A program made the position numbers and the translations under genes. The notes under the pieces are model-generated. The model made no database searches. It was not told the origin of the DNA and worked only from the letters and a program-made list of their open reading frames with translations. A stretch of 6,155 nucleotides of DNA, taken from the NCBI GenBank assembly GCA_016210395.1, contig JACQUI010000041.1, forward strand, positions 1-6,155, given 5' to 3'. Origin of the DNA: Chloroflexota bacterium (lineage in GTDB: Bacteria > Chloroflexota > Dehalococcoidia > Lucifugimonadales > JACPCL1). Shown here piece by piece: positions 1-5,026 of this stretch (its first letter is position 1; each line of letters opens with the position of its first letter).

Positions 1-2
1 CC

Positions 3-134
3 GACGCCATCGCCGAAAAGCTCGTCCTCAGCCCCATCACCGTCCGCAACTATGTCAACCGCATCCTTGACAAGCTCGACGCCCACACGCGGCTGGAAGC
101 AGTGGTCGCCGCCGCCCTGCGCACCCTTCTGTAG
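3..134 (+). CDS. LuxR/NarL-family response regulator, C-terminal end only
   Basis: The last 43 codons of a gene that begins before the window, ending in TAG at 132-134. The peptide contains the second half of a LuxR-type helix-turn-helix: AEKLVLSPITVRNYVNRIL, then DKLDAHTRLEAV. This matches the GerE/LuxR pattern, where the 'S..TV..Y...I..KL' recognition helix contacts DNA and the 'HTRLEAV' helix closes the domain. In this family the missing N-terminal part is commonly a receiver or other sensory domain, so the protein is probably a transcription regulator in the cytoplasm. What it senses cannot be told. There is no strong terminator directly after the stop; a weak 7-bp stem with two G-U pairs lies at 157-176. 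The gene is followed by a 332-bp gap, so co-transcription with the next gene is not evident. Confidence 0.85.
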   Translation, partial: DAIAEKLVLSPITVRNYVNRILDKLDAHTRLEAVVAAALRTLL

Positions 135-331
135 CTCTCCTCCCTGATCCCGTTCCCTAATGCTCTCTGGCATTGGTCCCCCAGCCCTGCCGCCGCGCGC
201 ACATCTTCCTGCTTCCCGTGAGAGCTTGTGGACCCCACAGCGCCGTGTCCGCATCGTCCTAGTGCTGACCGGGACCCGTCGCACAAAGAAAACGCTGGCC
301 CGCTTCCCACATATCTCTAGAACTAAAAGAC

Positions 332-345
332 GATGCACGTGCATC
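332..345. repeat. Perfect 14-bp palindrome GATGCACGTGCATC
   Basis: The sequence equals its own reverse complement over all 14 bases, with CACGTG at the centre. Such dyads often bind dimeric regulators. It lies about 120 bp upstream of the DoxX-like start codon, in the gap after a regulator gene. An operator role is inference; chance occurrence is possible. Confidence 0.4.
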
Positions 346-451
346 TATGGCCCTACGGGAACCTGCGTTAGCCTGTTCTCGTTGGGGACAAGCGGGCACG
401 CCTCGCACGTTGCAGCCGGCAGCCTCGGCAATGGATGGGCGTAGGACGCAG

Positions 452-458
452 AAAGGGG
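452..458 (+). promoter_or_regulatory. Ribosome binding site that sets the DoxX-like gene start
   Basis: AAAGGGG lies 8 bases before the ATG at 467. The same frame stays open upstream to an ATG at 347, but that extension encodes no recognisable domain and would bury the signal peptide. The start at 467, directly followed by a lysine/arginine-led hydrophobic stretch, is therefore preferred. Confidence 0.65.
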
Positions 459-466
459 CCTTGAAC

Positions 467-1519
467 ATGAAACGCTTGACCGTTAGCCTTTCCTTGGTAG
501 TTATCGCCTTCCTGGCAATGGGCAGGCCCGCCTACGCCCACCTCGGTTGGATGGTCCACGAAGGGCAACATCCCGGCGCGAGCTATTCATTCGACCCCAC
601 AACGCTCCTTGTCGTGCTGGGAGCGGTCTCGTTCACAGTCCTTGCCTTTGCCCTCGATGGCCTGGCCTGGCCTCGCAGGTTCCAGGCTGCCGTTGAAAAA
701 ATCTACCGGTCGCTTCCCTCAGGCATCGAATGGAGGGTCATCTCATCCCTGGCTGGCGTGCTGTTGATCGCGAACGCGCTGAGGGGCGTGTTTCTCGCCG
801 ACAATATCGCGCTGCCCGGAGGGACACTGGCGATGCTGGGTAATGCCGTACAGATGGGTATCGGCCTGCTCCTGGTTACACAGCTCTCCTATGCCATTGC
901 AGGCTTGGCCATACTGACCGTGGCCGTACCGCTGGCCGTCATCGCCGTCCCCGTGGGCTTGCTGGTAGACTACGCCTTTGAGTTCGCCGCCCTTGGCGTT
1001 GCCCTCGTGCTCCTTGGCGCAACCTCCCCGCGTCTTGACCCCATCGGCTACAGAATAGCGGGGCGCTATTGCAAGCAGTTCGGCCACCTGCCCCTGCCCG
1101 TTATCCGCGTCGGCGTAGGTCTGACGCTAGCCGTCCTTGCCATCCACGAGAAGCTGATGGACCCAAGCATGGCGTTGACGTTCCTGGACAACCACAACTT
1201 CAACTTCATGCCTTCCCTTGGCTTCTCCGGCTTCACGGACCTCCACTTCGCCTTTGCCGCAGGAGTCGCGGAGCTTACCCTGGGACTGCTCTTGGTCATG
1301 GGCGTCGCAACTCGCTTTGTCACTGCGGTATTGAGCGTGTTCTTCACCATCACCATGGTTGCCTTCGGGCCGGGCGAGCTGATGGGCCACCTGCCGCTCT
1401 TCGGCGTAGCCTTCTTGCTGCTCATTCACGGCTCGGGGGCATACCGCATGACTTTGCCCCGCAAGAGCAGGCTCGAAGGGCTCACCCGCCCCTTTCCTCA
1501 ACCGGTGTCAGAAGTGTAG
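467..1519 (+). CDS. DoxX-like integral membrane protein with signal peptide and two DoxX-like halves
   Basis: A 350-residue protein. Residues 1-24 look like a signal peptide (MKRL, hydrophobic core, cleavage after AYA), leaving a mature N-terminus starting HLGWMVHEG. About eight or nine hydrophobic segments follow, near residues 46-66, 91-111, 118-140, 141-167, 169-186, 211-226, 261-280, 284-300 and 308-322. The C-terminal part (212-324) has DoxX-family character: R.GVGL....IHEKL, then GLLLVMGVATR and a final helix ending LLLIHGSG. The earlier part (90-188) repeats this layout, with GLLLV at 133-137 matching 273-277, suggesting internal duplication. DoxX/DoxD relatives include small subunits of thiosulfate:quinone oxidoreductase and many uncharacterised membrane proteins, so the function here is unknown; a redox or quinone-linked role is only a possibility. 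Standard DoxX proteins are ~130-180 residues, so this is about twice the usual size. It is apparently monocistronic. Confidence 0.75.
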   Translation: MKRLTVSLSLVVIAFLAMGRPAYAHLGWMVHEGQHPGASYSFDPTTLLVVLGAVSFTVLAFALDGLAWPRRFQAAVEKIYRSLPSGIEWRVISSLAGVLLIANALRGVFLADNIALPGGTLAMLGNAVQMGIGLLLVTQLSYAIAGLAILTVAVPLAVIAVPVGLLVDYAFEFAALGVALVLLGATSPRLDPIGYRIAGRYCKQFGHLPLPVIRVGVGLTLAVLAIHEKLMDPSMALTFLDNHNFNFMPSLGFSGFTDLHFAFAAGVAELTLGLLLVMGVATRFVTAVLSVFFTITMVAFGPGELMGHLPLFGVAFLLLIHGSGAYRMTLPRKSRLEGLTRPFPQPVSEV

Positions 1520-1586
1520 CTCACCCGCCAACCCCTCACTTGGGAAAGCCAGACATCCCGACACCATCGGGGACGGGGTAGGGTCG

Positions 1587-1615
1587 CGTAGGGGCGCAAG
1601 GCTTGCGCCCCTACG
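1587..1615. repeat. Inverted repeat, 14-bp perfect arms around one base (REP-like)
   Basis: Arm 1587-1600 (CGTAGGGGCGCAAG) is the exact reverse complement of 1602-1615, with a single G between. No T-run follows, so it is not a canonical intrinsic terminator, although it sits 68 bp after the DoxX-like stop and could stabilise an mRNA end. GTAGGGGCG...CGCCCCTAC palindromes are, from general knowledge, commonly dispersed between genes in some Chloroflexota and other environmental genomes. A dispersed REP-like element is my preferred reading. Only one copy is in this window. Confidence 0.6.
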
Positions 1616-1681
1616 GCCATCGGCCCTTCAGCTTTCCCTCGGGGTAGCCTCGAATTCCCCTATTTGGCAGGCCCTCTGGTT

Positions 1682-1709
1682 TACAATCCCACTCCCCACC
1701 CACTACAAT
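1682..1709 (+). promoter_or_regulatory. Possible promoter boxes upstream of the ThDP enzyme
   Basis: Two TACAAT hexamers (1682-1687 and 1704-1709) each match the -10 consensus at five of six bases, 50-80 bp upstream of the start codon. A good -35-like TTGGCA lies at 1664-1669, but its spacing to the boxes is 12 or 34 bases, neither ideal. A promoter here is plausible from position alone, since the gene follows a 240-bp gap; the exact boxes are uncertain. Confidence 0.25.
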
Positions 1710-1745
1710 CCCCTCAGTCTCTCAGAGGTCCACAGCTCAGATTCC

Positions 1746-1753
1746 AAGGAGGT
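1746..1753 (+). promoter_or_regulatory. Consensus Shine-Dalgarno deciding the ThDP enzyme start
   Basis: AAGGAGGT lies six bases before the ATG at 1760. The frame is open back to an ATG at 1664, but that would put this strong site inside the coding region and add 32 residues (Pro-rich, no domain) before the ThDP-enzyme N-terminus. The start at 1760 also places the conserved GNPG motif at the usual distance from the N-terminus. Confidence 0.85.
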
Positions 1754-1759
1754 CCCCCA

Positions 1760-3475
1760 ATGCCAAGAATGACCGGCAAAGAGGCCCTGGTCCGCATGCT
1801 GCGCGCAGAAGGCGCCACCACCATCTTCGGCAACCCCGGCACAACCGAGATGGCCCTGCTGGACGCCCTCCACGACAACAAGGACATCAAGTACATCGTT
1901 TCGCTTCAAGAGGCCTCCACCGTGGCCATGGCCGACGGCTACGCCCGGGCGACGGGCAGGCCCGCCTTCGCACAGGTGCACATCTCCGTCGGCATGGCCA
2001 ACGGAGATAGCATGCTCTACAACGCCTTCAAGGGCGGCACACCCCTGGTGATCACCGCTGGGCAAGTGGATAGCCACCTTCTCATCCAGGACGCCGTCCT
2101 CAGCTCCGATCAGGCCAACCGCACCCGCTTCACCAAGTGGGCAGCGGAGGTCCTCCACGCACGGGAGCTGCCCATGGCCCTCCGCCGCGCCTTCCGCACC
2201 GCCAAGACACCCCCCACCGGCCCAACCTTCCTCTCCCTGCCCTGGAACGTCATGGACGAAGAGGAGGACGTGGATATCGCCGGCTCCTCAGAGGGGTATT
2301 TCCGCATCCGGCCGGACGCCGCAGCGGTGGAGAAAGCCGCCCGCATGCTGGCCGGGGCCGAGCGCCCCGTCGTCCTTCTGGGCGACCGCGTTGCCCAGTC
2401 CGGCGGCATGGCCGAGGCCGTCGCCCTGGCCGAAACGCTGGGCGCGCCTGTCTACGCCGGCTCCTACACCGAGGTCAACTTCCCCACAAGCCATCCCCAG
2501 TACCTGGGCGGCATCGGTGTCGGCTGGCCCAACCAGGCCGCCCGCAACGCCCTGCAAAACGCCGACGTAGTCCTCCTGGTAGGGAGTGACGTGCTCCCCA
2601 TGTACGCCTACACCTCGGAGCCCTTCTTCGGCCCCAAGACCAAGCTCATCCAACTGGACAGCAACCATGCTGACCTGGAGAAGAAGTACTCGGCGGAAAT
2701 CGCCATGCAGGGCGACCCCAAGGCCGGCATGGCGGACCTGAACGACGCCCTTGCCCACGCCATGAACGGCGAGCAGAAGGAGACCGCCCGGTCCCGCGCC
2801 TCCACAGTGGGCGAGGAGAAGGCTCAGCGCAAGGCAGCTTACCAGCAGCGGCTGCGCGCCGCGTGGAACAACCCCAGAACATCGCCGGAGCGGGCCATGG
2901 CGGAGCTTGCCGCCGTCATGCCGAAGAACACCGTCGTGTGCAGCGAGGCCATCACCAGCAGCGGCGCGCTCATGGGCGCTATGGACTTCGACCAGCCGGG
3001 CAGCTTCTTCTCCGCCCGGGGCGGGGCGCTGGGCTGGGGCATGCCCGGCCCCGTCGGCGTCAAGTTGGCCAACCCGGGCCGGCCCGTCGTCTCGGTCGTT
3101 GGCGACGGTTCCTCCATGTACACCTTCCAGGCCTTGTGGACAGCCGCCCGCTACAACGTCCCCGTGGTGTACGTCATCTGCAACAACGGCAGCTACCGCA
3201 TCCTGCGGGAGGGCATGGTCCGGTACGCCACCGATACCGGCCGCCCCGTTGACCACGAAGCCCTGAACTTCTACCAGTTGCCTCTGAACCTCGCCAAAAT
3301 GGCCGAGGCCTTCAACATCGAAGGCATCAAGGTGGACAAGGCCGCCGACCTGAAGAAAGCCTACGAGCGCGCCTTTGCCTCAGGCAAGTCCGTAGTCGTA
3401 GATGTATCCATGGACGACACCATCGGTGTGGAGGCCATGCAGGCCGACTACCGCCCATTCGCGCCCAAGAAGTAG
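1760..3475 (+). CDS. Thiamine diphosphate-dependent decarboxylase-like enzyme (benzoylformate decarboxylase/acetolactate synthase superfamily)
   Basis: A 571-residue protein of normal length for the family. It has the three-domain order: Pyr domain (about 1-165), central domain (about 185-345) and PP domain (about 375-560). Recalled alignment with Pseudomonas benzoylformate decarboxylase (MdlC) is close. FGNPG is at 23-27, the cofactor-activating Glu is E51 in LQEAS, and H74 matches MdlC His70. The ThDP/Mg-binding motif runs from GDG (448-450) to NN (475-476). MdlC Ser26 becomes T28, His281 becomes Y282, and the pocket residues Ala460 and Phe464 become I481 and G485. The enzyme likely decarboxylates, or cleaves and joins, a 2-oxo acid or related substrate in the cytoplasm, but the altered pocket argues against benzoylformate itself. 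Alternatives are acetolactate-synthase-like or 2-hydroxyacyl-CoA-lyase-like activity. It sits alone between a consensus ribosome site and a strong terminator. Family confidence is high; substrate unknown. Confidence 0.93.
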   Translation: MPRMTGKEALVRMLRAEGATTIFGNPGTTEMALLDALHDNKDIKYIVSLQEASTVAMADGYARATGRPAFAQVHISVGMANGDSMLYNAFKGGTPLVITAGQVDSHLLIQDAVLSSDQANRTRFTKWAAEVLHARELPMALRRAFRTAKTPPTGPTFLSLPWNVMDEEEDVDIAGSSEGYFRIRPDAAAVEKAARMLAGAERPVVLLGDRVAQSGGMAEAVALAETLGAPVYAGSYTEVNFPTSHPQYLGGIGVGWPNQAARNALQNADVVLLVGSDVLPMYAYTSEPFFGPKTKLIQLDSNHADLEKKYSAEIAMQGDPKAGMADLNDALAHAMNGEQKETARSRASTVGEEKAQRKAAYQQRLRAAWNNPRTSPERAMAELAAVMPKNTVVCSEAITSSGALMGAMDFDQPGSFFSARGGALGWGMPGPVGVKLANPGRPVVSVVGDGSSMYTFQALWTAARYNVPVVYVICNNGSYRILREGMVRYATDTGRPVDHEALNFYQLPLNLAKMAEAFNIEGIKVDKAADLKKAYERAFASGKSVVVDVSMDDTIGVEAMQADYRPFAPKK

Positions 3476-3487
3476 GGGGCCGTTGCC

Positions 3488-3543
3488 GACAGAAACAGGG
3501 AGAGGGCGGGATACCCGCCCTCTCCCTGTTTCTGTCTGTTTTT
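3488..3543 (+). terminator. Rho-independent terminator with perfect 23-bp stem
   Basis: The arm 3488-3510 (GACAGAAACAGGGAGAGG then GCGGG) pairs perfectly with 3514-3536 around the 3-base loop ATA, and TGTTTTT follows at 3537-3543. It starts 12 bases after the ThDP enzyme stop, so it ends that transcript. The stem is longer than most intrinsic terminators. On the minus strand there is no equally good T-run, so it is best read as one-directional. Confidence 0.93.
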
Positions 3544-3631
3544 GTCCCAGCAAAAGCACAGCAACTGCTTGGCTGTTGTCGCCTAGCCACATGACAAGCG
3601 CAAGCAGCCCCCGTCGCCCACGGGGTTGTGG

Positions 3632-3644
3632 TCTAGAACTAAAA
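3632..3644 (+). repeat. 13-base sequence TCTAGAACTAAAA, second copy of 316-328
   Basis: TCTAGAACTAAAA occurs identically at 316-328 and 3632-3644, both in intergenic DNA upstream of a gene for an exported protein. In a 6-kb window a 13-base match has a fair chance of arising randomly, so this may mean nothing. Here it directly precedes the candidate promoter at 3648-3676, where it could act as an A-rich upstream element or regulator site. Confidence 0.25.
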
Positions 3645-3647
3645 ACC

Positions 3648-3676
3648 TTGATTGATGCCGCGTTTGGCGGTACACT
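3648..3676 (+). promoter_or_regulatory. Candidate sigma-70-type promoter for the metzincin-like gene leader
   Basis: A -35-like TTGATT (3648-3653) and a -10-like TACACT (3671-3676) each match four of six consensus bases and are spaced by exactly 17 bases, with an A-rich run just upstream. Transcription from about 3683 would yield an unusually long leader of roughly 285 bases before the GTG at 3971. No better pair is visible between the terminator and the gene. Confidence 0.4.
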
Positions 3677-3706
3677 CCCTTCGTTTCTCTCCTAACCCTT
3701 GGCGCG

Positions 3707-3812
3707 ATATGCTACTGCTCGCTACGTAGGTACAAACACCTACTCCCGCTTACTGTAGCATATTCTCGGGGAACCCCCTATTATCGAGGGGATTGCCTGT
3801 TACCTTGGTAAC
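3707..3812 (+). promoter_or_regulatory. Structured 5' leader with nested and competing inverted repeats
   Basis: Between the candidate promoter and the small ORF lie several inverted repeats. ATATGCTAC at 3707-3715 pairs perfectly with GTAGCATAT at 3755-3763. Inside it, GTAGGT at 3726-3731 pairs with ACCTAC at 3738-3743. Next, GGGG (3768-3771) can pair with CCCC (3774-3777), or CCCCT (3775-3779) can pair with AGGGG (3787-3791); these two are mutually exclusive. GTTACC (3799-3804) and GGTAAC (3807-3812) form a tight palindrome. The arrangement resembles a cis-regulatory RNA or a cluster of protein sites, but matches no riboswitch class I recognise. Whether it folds in RNA or works as DNA is unknown. 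Confidence 0.4.
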
Positions 3813-3836
3813 CGAATGTATGTGAGGAGGTAGATT

Positions 3837-3893
3837 ATGAGGCCCCTGCGGTTCAACGTTCTATTCCAAGCCCCCCTTCAAGCGCCGACCTGA
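3837..3893 (+). CDS. Possible 18-residue leader peptide
   Basis: An ATG at 3837 lies six bases after a strong AGGAGG (3825-3830), which is better than the ribosome site of the downstream gene. It opens an 18-codon frame (MRPLRFNVLFQAPLQAPT) ending in TGA at 3891. It stops 77 bases before the GTG of the metzincin-like gene and is in another frame. It follows a run of inverted repeats, a typical place for a translated leader that controls a downstream gene. The peptide has no domain, obvious signal sequence or run of a single amino acid that would indicate classical attenuation. It could be a real micropeptide, a regulatory upstream ORF, or a chance Shine-Dalgarno. Only the ribosome site supports it. 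Confidence 0.4.
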   Translation: MRPLRFNVLFQAPLQAPT

Positions 3894-3970
3894 CAGGACC
3901 AGGCCTTGCTACCGTCGTCCTGCTTATCCCATGCGCTCTAGTCAGCAACCTAAGTTAGGAGCCAAGTCCC

Positions 3971-4789
3971 GTGAAAATCAAAAGAGTCCACATCGGCATC
4001 CTCCTGGGAATCATCGCCCTTGCCGTTGTCCCACTTGTAGCCAGCGCAAGCCACTCGTGGAACGGCTACCACTGGGCCCGCACCAGCAACCCATTCACCC
4101 TGAAACTGGGCGATAACGTGTCCTCCACATGGGATCCCTACCTGGCGGCAGCTTCCAGTGATTGGAGCACGCCACCCGTTAGTGTGACCGCAACCGACGT
4201 GTTGGACACGACCGTTGTCTCAGGCAAGGCCAAAGGGGCGTGCGCCGTTGTTACCAGCGGGCGCGTAGAGGTATGCAACAAGGCCTACGGCAACAATGGC
4301 TGGCTGGGAGTGGCTGGGGTCTTTGTCAGCGACTCTCACATAACCGCCGGCTACGTCAAGCTGAACGACACGTACTTCAAGACAGCCAAGTACAACACCC
4401 CGGCGTGGCGGCAGTTCGTCACCTGCCAGGAGATTGGCCATACCCTTGGGCTTGACCACCAGGACGAGGCTTTCGACAACCCAAACCTCGGGACCTGCAT
4501 GGACTACACCAATGACCCGTCCCGCAACGACGGGCTGGGGGACAACCTGCATCCAAACGCCCACGACTACGAGGAACTGGGACTTATCTACAGCCACCTT
4601 GATCCCTCCACAACGCTCAGCGCCGGCGTCCCCAGCGCAGCAGCAGCGGCAGCAGCGAGCGACAAGCCCGCTGATAACGATTTTGGAGTGCCAACCGGAA
4701 GGAAGGACCCGAAAGGCCGCGACATCCTGTTTGTGAAGGACCTGGGTGGAGGAGCAAGGCAGTTCACCTGGGTCATCTGGGCGGACTAG
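3971..4789 (+). CDS. Secreted metzincin-like (matrixin-like) metalloprotease with altered zinc motif
   Basis: A 272-residue protein starting at GTG, with AGGAG at 3957-3961 nine bases upstream. Residues 1-26 form a clear signal peptide (KIKR, hydrophobic core, cleavage after ASA), so it is exported. The metzincin signature is at 153-163, reading QEIGHTLGLDH: Glu154, His157 and His163 are in place, but the first zinc His is Gln (codon CAG at 4427-4429). A Met-turn-like TCMDY follows, with Met177 fourteen residues after His163. The four cysteines (C91, C102, C152, C176) could form two disulphides, one joining the helix motif to the Met-turn. After HPNAHDYEELGLIYSHLD come seven alanines (223-229) as a linker and a short C-terminal segment with FVKDLGGG and WVIW. 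From memory, related secreted proteins of environmental bacteria share CQE.GH and FV.DLG features, so the Gln may be lineage-typical. Protease activity is not assured. Confidence 0.8.
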   Translation: MKIKRVHIGILLGIIALAVVPLVASASHSWNGYHWARTSNPFTLKLGDNVSSTWDPYLAAASSDWSTPPVSVTATDVLDTTVVSGKAKGACAVVTSGRVEVCNKAYGNNGWLGVAGVFVSDSHITAGYVKLNDTYFKTAKYNTPAWRQFVTCQEIGHTLGLDHQDEAFDNPNLGTCMDYTNDPSRNDGLGDNLHPNAHDYEELGLIYSHLDPSTTLSAGVPSAAAAAAASDKPADNDFGVPTGRKDPKGRDILFVKDLGGGARQFTWVIWAD

Positions 4790-4843
4790 CTCGGAACCGA
4801 CTACCCCGCCTATTCCCCGCCGGCCTTTATCTACCCCCCCGCG

Positions 4844-4889
4844 CATGCAAAGGACTGGCCCTACCACCTCCGGGCCAGTCCTTTGCATG
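4844..4889. terminator. Perfect 18-bp stem-loop after the metzincin-like gene
   Basis: The arm 4844-4861 (CATGCAAAGGACTGGCCC) pairs perfectly with 4872-4889 around a 10-base loop. It begins 55 bases after the stop codon. There is no T-run on either strand, so it is not a standard intrinsic terminator. It may protect the mRNA 3' end, assist Rho-type termination, or be a DNA element. Position favours a transcript-end role. Confidence 0.6.
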
Positions 4890-4945
4890 TCACACGCGCC
4901 TTGCGAGATGTGGCGGCACTCCTTTCCTTTCCACGTCTCCCAAAG

Positions 4946-4951
4946 TACAAT
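4946..4951 (+). promoter_or_regulatory. Possible -10 box for the CaiB/BaiF gene
   Basis: TACAAT matches five of six -10 consensus bases and lies 75 bases before the ATG at 5027, downstream of the hairpin that closes the previous gene. The -35 position at 17-base spacing (4923-4928, TTTCCT) is a poor match. The same TACAAT hexamer occurs before the ThDP enzyme gene. Weak evidence. Confidence 0.25.
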
Positions 4952-5026
4952 ACCTATCTATCGCGTGGCTGCGGGGCACAGGACCTGTCCGCCATTCGGC
5001 GAATTCCTCTGAGGGGCAAAGAACTC

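Larger units (their letters stand above)
135..466. other. Intergenic region, no supported gene
   Basis: This 332-bp stretch separates the regulator from the DoxX-like gene. Open frames crossing it give low-complexity, Arg/Ser/Pro-rich peptides with no recognisable domain and no good ribosome site. It holds a weak imperfect hairpin (157-163 with 170-176), the 13-mer TCTAGAACTAAAA at 316-328 that recurs at 3632-3644, and a perfect 14-bp palindrome at 332-345. I see no convincing paired -35/-10 promoter. The region between the palindrome and the start codon at 467 is the likeliest place for regulation of the downstream gene. Confidence 0.6.

Noticed and set aside
160..444. 94-codon open frame on the + strand in the first intergenic region
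   Set aside because: Low-complexity Arg/Ser/Thr-rich peptide, no ribosome site, and it overlaps the upstream region of the DoxX-like gene.
347..466. Upstream ATG extension of the DoxX-like protein
   Set aside because: The added 40 residues have no domain and would hide the signal peptide; AAAGGGG eight bases before 467 supports the shorter form.
1664..1759. Upstream ATG extension of the ThDP enzyme
   Set aside because: It would place a consensus AAGGAGGT inside the gene and adds a Pro-rich leader not typical of this enzyme family.
2288..3256. 322-codon open frame on the minus strand
   Set aside because: It lies entirely opposite the ThDP enzyme gene, whose motifs are unmistakable. The peptide is Gly/Val/His-rich with no domain, as expected for the complement of high-GC coding DNA.
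3609..3625. CCCCGT/ACGGGG 6-bp hairpin as a second terminator or attenuator
   Set aside because: Short stem, no T-run, and it lies upstream of the candidate promoter, so no clear role can be supported.
3931..4116. 61-codon open frame overlapping the metzincin start
   Set aside because: No ribosome site, Arg/Pro-rich composition, and it overlaps the signal peptide-coding region of the real gene in another frame.
4637..4657. GCA/GCG triplet run as a possible repeat element
   Set aside because: It encodes seven alanines in frame within the metzincin-like protein and is best explained as an interdomain linker.
4220..4888. 222-codon open frame on the minus strand
   Set aside because: It is antisense to the metzincin-like gene, has no recognisable domain, and would run through the 18-bp hairpin. 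The + strand gene has a signal peptide and family motifs.
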